NCBI GenBank assembly: GCA_037976565.1
Contig: CP137671.1
Coordinates: 20,791,267 to 20,855,266, forward strand
DNA length: 64,000 nt
Direction: 5' to 3'
DNA from: Mesocentrotus franciscanus
Lineage: Eukaryota > Echinodermata > Echinoidea > Camarodonta > Strongylocentrotidae
The position numbers and the translations under genes are program-made. Every line of letters starts with the position of its first letter. Within the stretch, counting starts at the first letter, position 1. This document shows, in pieces, positions 31,330 to 45,600 of the stretch. The notes under the pieces are model-generated. The model ran no database searches and had not been told where the DNA came from. It worked only from the letters and a program-made list of their open reading frames with translations.

Positions 31330-33480
31330 TATTTTTTTCTTCAGTTTACATGATATGATGATATGACCCTACCCAATTCAAAATCAGAGGCTAACGAACG
31401 AAAGAGACAGAAATTTTTGGTCTAGGGCCGCCAAGCATTTCAGCGGCCGTCAGAAATCAGAACTACAGAGTACAGAGTAGTACAGTACATAATTGAGTCA
31501 TAACTTTATAAGGCATTAAAGGCATCGTTTAGATGCACAGGCCAGCACTACGTGTTATCAGTGTCTGTGATATGGTGTAATATAGAAGCCCTAAAAAAAA
31601 ATCACGCTTCAAAACGATCAAGAAGTGCCTCAAAAAAGTTAAAATCTTTGAGTGACCAATTTTACCATACTCGTTTTCCCCAATAGACTGTAGTGTTATA
31701 ATAAAAACCGTTACGAAAGCGCAAAATTTGGTTTTGATTTCCAATCATAGTTATCTTGATAATCAGACAGGCGATCGGCTTGTAAAACTTGGGATGGGGT
31801 TCCTGGCCTGACTGACCTAAGGCTAAAGCCTAAACTAAAGGTTTATAATTATCATTGCAGCATGAGCTAAATCCAGGATTTTGTTTCAGAATCTGAGATC
31901 GCGGATCCCTATAAAAAGTATAAGGGATAAAAGTAAACTAAAGATGTGAGGGCCACTAACAATACACAAAGACCTCATGCATGCATGTTTCAACTTTAGA
32001 AATAGACCATACCACCAACAACAAACACGCCAAGCCCAAGGCCAGTGAGCTGAGCTAGTACGTGCATGCATGTTTACTATTCAGAGTCTACCAACCTGCT
32101 AACACGACCAACCACCACACACAGCACAGTGCAGCAGCGTCAACGCGTCATAGCGCATGCATCTAAATTTGTCTTAAGAAATGTTGACAACGTCAACAAT
32201 ACTCATTAATTTGTATAGAATGCAATTGATTTTGGAGTGTGTGAACTTACTGTTTACGAATTCTGCATCAACACTCAGTGCCCGTAATAGATGAAGTAGA
32301 GTTTAAATTGTGAGTCGATGTGATGAATCTCCGAAGGCGAAGTCGCAAAGGAACGACATGGATATGGCGATAGGAAAAGCCCCAGCTAGCTAGCTATATT
32401 GGTTGCCAATTACACTATTGAAACTTATTTTGTTACTTTAAGCGTATATTCAATATAATCAGGATTATACAAATATATTACTAAATATTTCATTAAAATG
32501 TCATGTATTTGCTAAACATTTCAAATAAAAACAAAAACAAAATTTGTATTGCTAATTTTGGCAGACAATTAATGGATCGAGGTCGGACTGTGCTGCTCGA
32601 AAGTATAAGCTAGGTCGTTCCTTTTGCGTGATTATATATCTCCATTTTATCAAATTGTTATTGACTGTATAAACAGAATAAAAACATAATCGTAATTCTT
32701 TGAATATTTTTTGTTAGAATGATATCAAATTAGAATAAAAACAATTTTTAGTGGCGATGGATTGAAACAGTTCGAGGCTCATGCATGCATGCAACAGGTC
32801 ATGCATAATATTCATGGGCGTGTCTTATCGTTTTTACGATTTCCTGGTCGATGGCGGGACAGCATGGGTAAAGACCCGGACGTTGCTATATAGAATAGTT
32901 TTCCTCGTCCCCCGGGTCGGGTCCCGTCCCCCCTCGACCCATCGTCTGGGAGGAGATAGCTCTACCGACGTCGAGCCCTCGTTAAGTGACGCAGATCGAC
33001 GCGTTTCGACGCGAAATACGTCATCGGACCGCCCACAATCGGACCCATGGAGCTTGTCGTATTATTATTATAGATGGCATGCTATAGTCTAAACTCTAAA
33101 CAGCCGCAAAATATCAGCTGCAGATTTTTACGTGCATTATAAACGAATGGAAACTGAGTGTAACTAAGGATGTGTGCATATATATATATTCACTTATAGC
33201 TCTGTGTTATATTAAGATACAGAAATGCAGAGCGACGTACGACACTATACTATATACATAATCATTAAAAAAACATCAGTTTTGCCACATCATATCAATA
33301 TGAACAGACAGATCAGATCTAGATCTATATCTATTTGGTTTTGCAGAACATGCAGGTTTAAACACTTTATCTGATTATGTGCGGGAGACATGATTGTTTC
33401 GCATTTAATTTTGATAGACGATGTTTACTGATCTGAGTGAATCGATCTTGTCGTTTCAAAGGAATAATCATGGATCGAGA
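31330..33480. other. Noncoding DNA
   Basis: No supported exon. A GC-rich patch with CG-containing segments lies at 32880-33050. It belongs to the segment absent from the paralogous upstream region. Confidence 0.4.
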
Positions 33481-34140
33481 TAATTAAACAAAGACTGAAG
33501 TACATGTAAGTTGGGATGGTGATGACTATAGCCTTATCTTAATTAGATTTATTTTAGGGCCAAGTCAGTAGCAACTTAGTAAGTGATATTGTCAAAACTA
33601 AAATATGATATTGATATCAATATCTTTTAATTTAAATTATGTCACTTACTGACTTAGCCCTTTATAGTAGGCCTACGGCTAGTCATCACCATAATACTTA
33701 ATCTTTCGGATGGTGACGTTAAAGGTCGGTCCCCAGACGTAAATAATCATATCCATTGCCATTGGCATTATCTCAATATCTGACTGATACACGTACGTCT
33801 GTAAAAACCCAAATACACACACACGTACACACCCATGCACAATCAACAAAATGTTGGGTCCATTTTCCACAGCATCTCTCCCACCTCACTTGTCAGAAGA
33901 ACTCACCGTTTGAAATCTTGACTCTTTACGTGGTTTCTAAGTTATTTAGTGTCTATAACATCTCCTGTTCCCGTAAATGGGATTGCGTGACCAGCATCGA
34001 AAACAGCGGTAAAGACAACTTAGACAAAGACGATGTGAAAAACAATCCGCCAGGGCAAGGGGCAGCAGGGCGTACGTCAATCACGAGCTCGAAAGTGTCA
34101 TGTCGTGTTCGAATACACTACGTCGCGGGTCTCAGTTAAA
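33480..34140 (-). repeat. Duplicated NLR upstream region, copy 2 (distal part)
   Basis: It matches 1141 to about 1480 (shared CTCCCACCTCACTTGTCAGA and ATCAACAAAATGTTG). About 140 bp at 33696-33838 is extra and matches the repeat at 3838-3929 in inverse orientation. Confidence 0.7.
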
Positions 34141-34199
34141 AAACCGCGCGCCTGGCCTGACACAAGAGGGGGATGATTGTGCTGGTGTTGTAATTTGTT

Positions 34200-34264
34200 G
34201 TCGTTGTCATCGTCATCACCATTATTATCATTATATTTATTATAATCATTATTATTATTACATG

Positions 34265-34324
<60 letters not shown>

Positions 34325-34332
34325 CATTATAA

Positions 34333-34372
<40 letters not shown>

Positions 34373-34400
34373 CATTATGGTGATTATTATCATAATAATT

Positions 34401-34444
<44 letters not shown>

Positions 34445-34497
34445 CATTATTATTGTTATTATTATTATTATTATCATTATTATTAATATTGTTATTA

Positions 34498-34555
<58 letters not shown>

Positions 34556-34625
34556 CATTACTATTATTGTTGTTCTTCTTGTTATTGTTATCACCAATAT
34601 TATTATCATAATTATTTTCACTTAT
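34200..34625. repeat. (ATT)n microsatellite
   Basis: About 420 bp of ATT/TTA repeats with scattered C and G. The poly-Ile ORFs on both strands are artefacts. Confidence 0.97.
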
Positions 34626-36250
34626 TCATTATTATGTGTTTGCTTGCATTTTGTTTGGGGGTTAGGGGTTATAAATTATGTTTATATAATAACTATGTGT
34701 ATAGTGATGTGTCTATGCATTTATTTTTTATTATATTTATATATGTATCATAATTTGCTATTATCAATAGAGTCCCTTCACACATTACATTAGGACATGC
34801 TGATCGAATCTCTTTGTTTTTTAAGAAGAAGAGCACCATCTAGCATGATATAACTGCCATTGATTTCTCCTTCGAGATCACTTGTTGAGCTCGCAAGAGG
34901 GCGTCTTGAAAATCAGAAAATAAAAGTGATATTTTCAATTTTTTCCCCCGTAGATATCCGTGTTTTTAATCCACATCAAAGTACTACATGAGAGATGTTT
35001 TCATACTTAATTTGAAGCATTATATCTCCATTTAATGTTTATTTATGAAGTCACACTAATTTATAAAACCGGCAATTATTTTATGAGTATATAGACTCCA
35101 GTCGTGAAGCTGAAATGGGGAACGTTGTATCATATTTGCAGGAGATAATTTTTTATCTTGAAGAAAATATATGAACTCATAGCATTAATCAACAAAACAA
35201 TGTATGTCCATGGCAGCAAGCAAACACTTTTATCTAAAACAATAAATATGTGTGAAATAAATAATTAAAATATTATGACATAATTGGGAGGAGGCGTCAT
35301 CCTGGGAATACTGACTGAGAATCGCGGTACAGGAATGGTGGAATTAGGAAAAACAGGTGAATCATGATAAAATATAGATATTGCTAGAGATGGTAAACTG
35401 TAACATGATAAGCCGTAAGCGCACAAACACATTTTGTTTAGCAAATGACAGTTTTCACAGTACAAACATCGAAATCATTGCTTTTATTCAAATGTGTATT
35501 ATCACATTTGAATTACGCGGTGACAAGGCATACTATTTTTTGTTTCATATCCTATACAAATAGAAATCATGAGTCATAGAAACTGTGATAAGTAGAATAA
35601 CCCATTTACGTTACTCTTATTTTCGCAGGATAATTTAATGCTGATGAAAATCCTGCAGTCGGTGACATAATACCCCGAAAAAACCCGCTCATTTTATGTT
35701 TTTCTTGTCTGAAGATTCATCTCTTCAGAAATACATTCATCTGAAAGTATTTTACTCTGCATCGACAATCATAACTCAACAAGTGCACATGAGTTTTGTC
35801 CTTCTTTACACCAAACTTTGGCTTTAACAGAGTCCTTAGTTATCTGTCCGCTAAATTGGGATAATTTGTTCTACGAATCACTATCACAATTATGGAATAT
35901 ATGCCTATTCAAAATTTCATGCCTATGAAATTAATTTGATATCTGTATATAGAAAATGCTACTGCTCTTCAAATTTAATTTGATCTTTCTCCCTATAATC
36001 TTCCCCGCTTTTACATTGCCTCCATCCTTTCCGTATTTCAGGACACTTTTATTTTGTTTTTAACAAATATATGTTCATAACATATTTATGATATTGATCT
36101 CGAATCTTTCCTTATTTATAAGAATTAATTCCAAATAAATGGCTTTTCTATGATGATCTGCCAACATATAATTAGGCTAATTTAGTATTTTGATACTTTT
36201 TAAAAAAATAGTGGAAATAATGAGAATAAATAACACGAGTAAATAATAAA
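34626..36250. other. AT-rich intergenic DNA
   Basis: I see no gene, RNA or clear mobile element here. Confidence 0.5.
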
Positions 36251-36251
36251 T

Positions 36252-37605
36252 AGATGGATTCATTAAACCCGCAATCCCGTGTTGTATGTACATAAAATTA
36301 CACTAAGTTTACTGTGGTAGGGGAGGGGAGGGGGGGGGGGGCAGGAGCTTGGGCTACTGAAATGTAAGTTATCAATTAGCATTCTCCCATATTGACTTTC
36401 GAATAGGCATGGAAATCCAATGGTAATATGTATATCATATCATAGCGCGTTTTTTAAATTTCATATCTTGTCAATTTTTCCCCCGTAGGTATAAATTGAT
36501 CAAATATCTTAGAGGCAAAAATAACTATACTGCCAATTATATTCAGTACATATATAGAAATCAGTAATCAATTATTCTCAATTTAATGTTAAGACTTTGT
36601 TACATCATTACTATACACGAAAGTGATTAAAGTCATGAACAATTAGAAAGAGGCTAGTTAAGAATAATCCCTTCGTAGGGAAAATGAATTTGTACAGAGG
36701 AGGAAAAATAGAAATCGATATCAGTTCTATAGATTTTAGAACGTGCAGGAAAGAAGTGAAGAAGATGAAAATTAAGTGTATGTACGCTTTCTATATCATA
36801 AACAAAGGGTAAATTGTATAAATCAATGAAGAAAAATGTTCATTGTTATTTATCGACTACCAAGTCTACCCCCCGCACTCCCTTGATAATATGCCTATCA
36901 TTGTATGACTCACCTTATATTCACCTGATGCAAACATTTGAAATTTAGAAGAGTTTAGGGGTATAGGGAGATTTTGAAAAATAAACAATCAAATTGAACT
37001 TTCCGAAGTAAGTCACAAAAATTTGATTTTTTAAAACTTTCCTCATGGCTTCACCAGGAATATTTTCATATTGCTTCGTAATTAGCAGATCTCCGTTTAT
37101 GTCCCCCATTTTTGTTTTGTTTGTTGTTCGTCTTTGTTGCTTGTTTTTGTTTTGATATCACCAAATGTAATATCATTGTTCTATCTCTTTTTCTACATTT
37201 TCTTAATTACCATCAAGTCTTGTTTTACCGTGATGGGTCAGGCTTGACTGGCTCATGTGTTGTGATGTAGTCCCTTTTAACAAACGATGTTTTCTCATAC
37301 GCTTATGTGGATCTGTCATTGTTTAGGAATGTATTGTACCAAATCCCTGTTGGTAAATGAATAAATTAAATGAAATCAAATCAAATAATATACATATATA
37401 TTTGGCATATAATTAGCTTTATGTGGTTCCTGAATGTACATTGTGTTTGATTCTTACAACATTTTAACAGAGATGAAGAGAAAGAAAGAAAAGAAAGAGA
37501 GAGAGAGAAAGAGATAGAGAGAGAGAGAGTGAGTGAGAGGGAGAGAGGGAGATAGGGGAGGAGGGAGTTGAGAGACAGAGAGAGGTAAGGATGGATGAGA
37601 AAGAG

Positions 37606-37655
<50 letters not shown>

Positions 37656-38813
37656 ATTTAGTGAGAGATAGAGAGAGAAAGACAGATGTGGTGAGAAGTT
37701 GAGACACAGTATTAATAATTTTGCACATTTTCCCACGCCAAATGCAAAATAATAAATTACTGACTTCGTATCATTTGCAATGCATGTGTTCATTCTTTCT
37801 ACAAATATTATAGCATATAATATTTCATTTTATTTTCCACCGGTATTTCCGAATATTGGTAAATTCGGGAATGCCTACACTTGTAATTTTCTAATCTAAG
37901 CGCCGTTGAAAAATTCTCACAAATCAGCCGTGTTCACTCAGTGAAGAACATTATCACCAGAAGCTCTTATTCAAGTAGGCCTAGTTTTTAGTTATTAAAT
38001 GAAAATATATTTCAAAAGCTGGTTACTTTAAAAAAATTGTTTGCATATTTTAAAAGCAAAATACGAGAAAAAATTCATAGCAAATTAGATAACACACAGG
38101 CCATCTAAATTTAGGTTCACTTTTTATTTCGTAATTCTTTTATCTACGCCTTTGTTCTCATCTAAAACCATGACTTTTAAGATTATGAGAGAATTAATGA
38201 GGGGGAAATAATATGAATGAAAAAAAACAAAATCATGCTTACTCGAAAAGCACAGCTGTAGATTATACAAGATGTGGTGAAGATAAAGCAAATAAATTGG
38301 GTTTTACCACAGGCGAGGCCTGAATCCCCTAAATGCCAATTTAATATTTAATTTCTTTCATCAGTCAATGACAGGAATATGGTATATTCGACGGTGGCCT
38401 CCCCGAAGACAAATTTCTTACTCCAGAATGAAAAAGACCAGAAAGTAAAAATCTTGGCTGTGCCAAAGATATAAAGTTTGTTGACCTATCAATATTATTG
38501 TTTTGTGAATGAATTTGCCGGTACGCGTAGTCAAAGGACGGCGCGCGCCTGATCCATTTTCGGAAGAATGTCGGTGAACATCAAAGGCGCGCATAAGACA
38601 ATGGTATTGGTGTGACATAAAAGGTCAACGATCTTTTCGATATCAATCAATTAAATCGCTGGAACTATTTTTTTCTTGCAAATATCTTTTTTCATGAATC
38701 TTTCTATGATTTTGAAAATATTGAAAAATTGATTTCCGAATAAACCACATTCCGGTAAACTTAGTGTAATTTTATGTGCATACAACACGGGATTGCGGGT
38801 TTAATGAATTTGC
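36252..38813. mobile_element. 2.56-kb element with ~55-bp near-identical TIRs
   Basis: ATTCATTAAACCCGCAATCC at 36259 mirrors GGATTGCGGGTTTAATGAAT-type sequence ending at 38810. The match continues for about 55 bases (through CACTAAGTTTAC) with one mismatch. TTAA lies within both ends. The interior has no transposase ORF. Confidence 0.75.
37475..37690. repeat. (GA)n and (TA)n microsatellite
   Basis: GA repeats to 37608, then about 40 bp of (TA)n, then ATT and GA repeats. The overlapping Leu/Ser-rich ORF is spurious. Confidence 0.93.
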
Positions 38814-40690
38814 AGAATTCTGATTTCTTGGCACTTATAGTGACGCAATTATCCATCTAAATTTAATCGTATCATGCCTTTATTGCTCCGTTAATGGATT
38901 AGTATGCAACAACAAAAAAGGGAAGAAATATCAAATAAATTATAATAGAATGAACAAAAATATATTAATACAAATTAAATGATAATAAAATGAAGAAGAA
39001 AAAAAAAATACATCTAGAAAATTAAAGAATAAATAAACGAATAAATAAAAACACTGGAAGATGTTAATTAATTATTTTAAGGTTATTAATGTTCAACCCT
39101 CACGTGTGTTTATGGATCGCATAATCAATCACATGCCATATATTAGCTTCTCTTACAACGTATAGTATACTCAAAGAATATACAAACCCTTTTCCGACTG
39201 AAAATGTCAGTGCTCTTTTCAAGCTTTAGCAATTTTTATTTTATGCCATACATATTATATATATATATATATATGCCATGTTTCATATTAGATGCAATGT
39301 CCCCAGTTTTTGTTTTGTTTTGTTCTGTTTTATTCTGTTTTTTGTTGTTCAAACTGTGATGAAATTTGAATTAATGAAGAAGAAGACGAAGAAGAAGAAC
39401 AAGAACAAGAACAAGAACAAGAAGAAGAAGAAGAAAAGTAAGACGGGAGGAGAAGAAGAAAAAAGAAGAAGAAGAAGAAGGAAACAGTAAATAAAGAATC
39501 AGAATAAACATCCTGTCTTTTCTTCCAGGGCCTCTGGCGAAACAACGAAATTCAAACACCAGCCCTTAATTGCGCCCTGCTCATTGGTTGAAAGTTTTGA
39601 AACTGATTTAATCAGTTGCGTTTAATCCATATGTTATCAATGAATAGGCCACACCATGTGCACCTCTCATACGCAAATCCATTTATGGTTGAAAGTAATT
39701 TTCTAAGTTAGCCTCATTCACCTGTTGCAAACATATCCACGTGGTTTTTTTGTTCTGCTCCGTTGCTCACTAAACAAAATTGCATTCCTGATTTCGTTAC
39801 TTTTGACCGTACTTCTGGGCTATTTTTTTCAGATCGAGCATTTAAAAAAAAAAAAATAACAATATAGGAAGACGGAATAAATCACAGATTTGGGGGTGCT
39901 GATCAAAATGATGTAATTGTTCAGTCAGAAATTTAACAATGTTAATGTAAAGAAGAACTTAATTGAACCGAGACAACTATAATTTGGTGTTAAATCAGCT
40001 TATGGAAGAAAACACAGAGATTATAACTTTGATAAGAGTGATTAAACTCAGTAAATCTCCCCTCCCCCTTCAAATGAATTCCCGAGATGTCTCGACGACG
40101 GACACCAAATCAAAGTTTGATTATCGAAATTTTAATTTGATTATGATTCACACATCGTACTGTTTACTTAAACAAAAAAGAATTATAGTATAGAGGGGAT
40201 GGGGAAGGTTTTCTAAAATGATCCATCAGTTCAAAGTTGTTCTTAAAAAAAGTATAGGCCTAAATATTTATTACATATTAGTATTCAATGATATGTGTCT
40301 TGGTCCCTCTTGTTCTATTTTTGTTTCATAGTATTTTCACAAATATCTGAATAAATAGAGGAAGTTTTAATTCATTATAGTGATCAATGGTTTCCATTCA
40401 TTTTCGAACTGAAATAATGAATAGATATATATTTTTTGGTTACTTCAATCGGGGCCCAATTATGGAATTTAACATAGTTTCAGAGCAGTAAAAATATAGG
40501 ATATTTGCGTACGATTGGTGTATTTTCTACTGGTACACCGTACGTATTATCATGAAGCTCAGTATTTTTCTTGCTTTTTACTCGTATATATCCATGGCTA
40601 TGACTCCTAAATAGTAAAAATAGCAACATCCTGCCACGACGGCGTAGTTTAATTAACCTTGCTGAATTCGCTATGTTCATGCGCGGAGCA
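38814..40690. other. Intergenic DNA with (GAA)n tract
   Basis: 39375-39490 is (GAA)n/(AAG)n. A 142-codon minus-strand ORF (40480-40908) has no recognisable domain and overlaps the presumed ARID1 promoter. No gene supported. Confidence 0.45.
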
Positions 40691-40719
40691 TTTTCCCGTA
40701 AAACTTGGAGTAATAGTCC

Positions 40720-41640
40720 TCTCATCCCATTGGTGGTTATCGAGATTTGAGAGCATGAGATTGCTTCAGAGGTCGGCCCGAGGAAACGGCGGGATAAATG
40801 AAAAAAAGAAAATCGCAAATAATTCATCTGTGAAACACGGTACTGGGGCACAGCGACTACAAACAAAAGACCGAATAGAAATGCGGCCTTGCTGACGTCA
40901 GTGTTCAATTACTCGCTGGTAATCCGATAGCTGAGGGCAGCGCACTCACTCCCTCCACCGGCCTCCGCTCACTTTCCCAAAAGTTTGATTTTAAGACGAA
41001 TTTGGGAATTATGTAAAATCATATCCATAGGTAATATTGGATAATTAGTTAGTTTTACTTTGATTATAAGACTAATAGCAAATACACACTGTCTTGTCAA
41101 TGCAGTGCACTATTGTAATTTCCGGAGGGAGTGCACGGAATAGCTCCGCTAAAGCAGGATGAAAAGAATGCCTGGGACTGTCTACCGCCGTGGAATGCAG
41201 TGTCCTAGCGAGGCAAAAGGAATTAGTTCTCAAATAATTGGAGAACAGTCCGATCTTACGCACCCATTGTCACCTGTGTGACTTTATGTGAATTTGATAA
41301 TTTATCAAGAATGAAAAAGGGGGTAGAACAAATGAGAAACACATCATTTTCAATGAAATTTATACTCCTCGGCGCATGAATTTTCGTTACAAAATTTTTG
41401 CAAATTCACCTAATACAGTTCCATAGGCTCCTACAATAAATAAGGGAATATATGCGCGTGATAAGGACTTCCCGATGGTAGACTAAGTTTTCTATGTTAT
41501 TCTCTAAATCGCACTTAGAAAACACGTGTGCGGATCGAAGAAGCGCACAAACTGATATCTATGTTTTCTTGTTAGGAATGGAACATTGGGGTTGGCGCCC
41601 AATGGAACGCACATTCAAGCTTTGTGTTCCGTAGAACAGC
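40720..41640 (+). promoter_or_regulatory. Presumed ARID1 promoter and 5'UTR
   Basis: Upstream of the ARID1 start lie an inverted CCAAT box (CCATTGG, about 40725-40731), a perfect CRE TGACGTCA (40893-40900) and a CACGTG E-box (41523-41528). An acceptor-like TTTTCTTGTTAG ends at 41575, so the ATG may sit in an exon preceded by a 5'UTR intron. The start site itself cannot be placed. Confidence 0.4.
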
Positions 41641-42600
41641 ATGGCAACAGAGGTTGCTGCAAATGTCAATTGTGATGAAGAAATTACAGCACTGGGCCGT
41701 GTCCAACAAGCGAGAGACGACACAATGGAAAATGCAGACAGGCCTTCTGAATTCAACACAACCGGGAAGGGAACGCAACCTCATGACCCCAGCAGCGGCG
41801 GAGGACACGGAGGAGTACCGGGTCCTATAGCTGATGGGCAAGGAGGAGTAAGAATTAATAATTCTATGGATTCTCATGGTCAGCAATCGATGAATATGTC
41901 GAAGGATGGTAATGTGACAAAGACGCCAAACTGCAACTCAACAGGCCAGTCAGACGGCGTGCTTCCGCAAGCGGGTCGCACCAACGCAGGCTCGTACAAC
42001 GGGCCCAGTCCAAACGTTGATCCGTTTTCTAGCGGTGCTTTACCTCAATACATGGAGAATAGTAGTGGTAATAAACAAGCGTCATTTGGTCAAGATGGTT
42101 ATGGTGGTGGATATTTTGGAAATAGGAACAATGGAGGTTATGGAATGAACCAACATGGCGGACCTGGTGTGACAGGAAATGCAAACTCTGGTGCTGGAGC
42201 CCCCAACCAAGCCATGGCACACACAGGCACATACAATCAGTTTGATGGGAATATGAGCTCCAGACCAGGATACCCGAATATGTCTAATCGAAGTGGAATG
42301 GTCTCGCCAATGGGCCCGGGCAGTGCTGGTGGTTATGCCGGCTCACACAATCCGCGAGCATACGGTCCGGGAGACCGAATATCGAGCACAGCTCCAACTC
42401 TTTCACAACTTTTACAAGGACAAAAGCACCCTAGTCATAATTTTTCTGGGAATTTTGCAGGACAGGGTGATGTCAATGCAGCAAAAGGACCTGATGGTTC
42501 CATGGGGATGATGGGACAAGGAGGTCCCTATCAATCACAGTGGCCCAATCGAGGCCATATGCAACATCCGATGGGCCCGTATGGTGGTCAACGTAGTCAG
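41641..42600 (+). CDS. ARID1: ARID1 exon 1
   Basis: 320 codons from ATG (context CAGCATGG) to CAG|GTACAC. The sequence is disordered and Gly/Asn/Met-rich, with PTLSQLLQG near residue 258. The donor is weak at +5 (A), but it gives the phase 0 required by all following exons, and the read-through frame ends 11 codons later. The start Met fits ARID1 N-termini (MATEVA, compared with MAAQVA in vertebrates). Confidence 0.88.
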
Positions 42601-45600
42601 GTACACCACATTCTCGCTTTGGTTCGTTTGGGCTAGGAGTAGGGGCAGGGCAGCACTTCGGAAAGTGTACACTGTGCAGTGGTGTTTAAAACATACCTTT
42701 GATCTTCTTTGTTGTTAAATAGTAACCATGTTAATTTGACAGTATCAATGTTGTACTTTTACTGTTTGAAGCAATAAGACTAAGAGTTGTATGCAATATA
42801 TGCAATAGTGTGAAATTATGTGATCCAATCTTATTTAACGAAAACAGGAGGTGGCAAACAGTTACAGGTTTTTTTTGTGGGAACGGGTTATTTCGCACAT
42901 TGCGCAATGAGTATATCTGCAGAGTGGAGACTGGTTATCCAGAAAGATCATTTTCAAACTGCGAATGGAATGTGTTTTTATGCATAAACAAAAACATATT
43001 CCATTTAAAACACACATGTGGTTATACTCATTGTGCAATGGGCTAAGGAAAATAATTTAATGCTTTATTTTCTGAATCTTTTGAAAAGTTAAGTTTTATT
43101 AAGAAAAAGTACTCTTGGTCAATTTTTGTGTGTGCTACTATATAGATATATATTGTTTTTTTCCCGTAAAATCCAGTGTACTTTTTACTGTTTGAGGCAA
43201 TAAGAATTGTATGCAACTTGCAAGAGAGCTTTATTGGTATATGGTGTCAAACACTACCCCTCCCCTCACTGACTTATACCAAAGCATGTGAGGAACAGTG
43301 CTTTAAAACTAAAAACGGAGTCTACACTAACTTTTTGTTGAGGGTCCAGATTGAAAAATTAGAGGGTCTGTATGCAACTACGCATAAGAACCTTGTTGGG
43401 ACTAAGATATTTTTGGTTGCCCAAGTGTTACTAGTGCCTGAGAATTTTGAGCCGTGCCTAAAGGCACTGGCTTGAATAGAAAATTATGAACAAATTATTG
43501 AAAGAATCAACTATCATTGTAGTCTATGGATAAACTATCAATGCATAATAAGTCTTGACTACATGTATATCTACAAAATTGTTTACTATGAGGATGTAAG
43601 AAAAACATGAGTAGAGAGAGAGAGAGAGAGGGCAATAGGGCATACAGTATAATGAGATACGCATATTTTCAAAATGAGAAGGAAAAAAAAAAGAGTCCAG
43701 CATTGAGATTGCTAATAAACATCCTTCAACTTCAACTTCAACTTTCCCTGTTCTAAACCAGATATCAAAGAGATCTAATTTGTGAAATACAATTCAAAGA
43801 AGAGAGCATGTAACGATTTGTTTAGGATGAAATACTGCAAGGACAGAGTTGACAATATATTCCTGGGGAAAAGAAAGATGATGAAATTCAAGAGAACAGA
43901 AAGAGTTCAGGCCCTAATTAAAAGGAAATATTAAAATTGCAATTCATGTAGTGATCTCTGAAAGATTTCTCATACATGTAGAAGATTCTGTAAATACCTA
44001 CAGGTACCCGTACAGCATAAACTTGTGAGAGATGACAGTCTCGGATATTCTTTTTAGTATATATGAAAATTGAAAGTTTATTTCATCCTCCATCATGTCC
44101 CCTCCCACCTCTAGTGCCTACTTCTAAGAAAAGTAAAAGAAGAATACAAGTGCAGATAATCCCACAACCATTGTATACACTATACACTGAACAACCTATG
44201 TCAACAATGAGATTTCTTATGAATGGACTTAACAATGCTTGTGGTTGGAGGTTCTATCCAATTACAAGCAAAACATTACTAGTCTCCCCTCTTTTTTCCT
44301 TCTTCTTTCACTTGGCTGGGAAGGGGATTCCCCCGAATTGAGAGAGTGATGGTGTTTCTTTGAAGGCCAGCCAATATTTTATGGAGATCACAATAACAGC
44401 TGAACAGTGCCACCTCCCACCTGCTGGGAGCAAAGCGCATGCATTCCTTAATTTTATTGTTTGATACATTGTATGATGATCGTGAATGTTCTTTGACTGA
44501 TTTTTTTTATGTGGGGGTTTGGAGGGGGGTCAGAAACTCAGAATGGTTTAAACATATTTCAATTTCATTTTTGTTCTCAAGTGTGTGCATGTGTGCATGT
44601 AGTTGTCTTTGTTTGTTGTGCAACGTATCTAGATGAATAAACTACAGTTCCTGGCAATGTTTTACAAATAGTTAAAATGATTTTACTCTTCCTTATGCTT
44701 ACATGGATTTTATATATTTTTTTGTATGAATAACTGATTACTCACTTGGAGTACTTATTTATACATGTAAGTTATTTTTCATTGCAATGGGAATGTATTA
44801 TTGCAATAAATATCTTTTGTTGGTCTGTTTATAATTGTTTATCTCCATATTGTTCACATTTTTTTTCTTCCCTTCATTAGGAAGTAAGAATTTTCTTTTT
44901 GATGAATTGCTTATTTTTTTTACATTCCCCCCTGAGCTTTCCAAACTAAACCCCTCTCCATTCTGCAATTTTTGTGGCAGATGGGAATGATGCCCGATGG
45001 TCAGAGCCCTATGCAGAAGAGGCCCTACCCTGGTGGCCCTCCTGGACCCTATCAGAATCAATATGGAGGACGCCAGTACTCGGGCATGTCACCTCAGATG
45101 TTCCCCAACCCTATGTATGCTGGCAATCGGACGTACGGTGCACCAGGCAGTGGCGCCGGTGGCGGAACCAGCGCCGGTGGAGCTGGTAGTGCCGTTAGTG
45201 CGGGTAGTGGCCAGTTTCCCCAACAGGTGAGAATGAGAAATTGTATTATGGGCATCTTTGTAGCTTTCATGTAATAAAACATATGAGGAGGTCTGAGTCA
45301 ATGGTTGTCTTCTAAACCTTCTCAAACATGACTTGATCGTCACGTCACGTTGGACGTTCACAGTCGCAAATCTATGATCACAGAAGCAATTGCAATTGTG
45401 AAATGAACATACGGTACATGTTTGTAAAAGGAGTTTGTTTGTTTGTGAGGAGTCCAGGGGGTGTTTCACAAAGACTTAGATCGACTTAAAGTTGGACTTA
45501 ACTATGGCAGGCCGTTCATGCCACTGTTTGCTCTCGAAATTTACTGGCATTGCTCTCTCAAGGGACATACAAATCATGGTCCTAAATCTACAGAATTTAC

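Noticed and set aside
34136..34793. Poly-Ile ORFs on both strands
   Set aside because: They translate an (ATT)n microsatellite and have no splice or domain support.
40480..40908. 142-codon minus-strand ORF near the ARID1 promoter
   Set aside because: No recognisable domain and no splice context; it overlaps the presumed promoter.
41601..41830. Upstream or overlapping start for ARID1 in another frame
   Set aside because: The overlapping ORF stops early; the ATG at 41641 opens the frame that all later exons continue.
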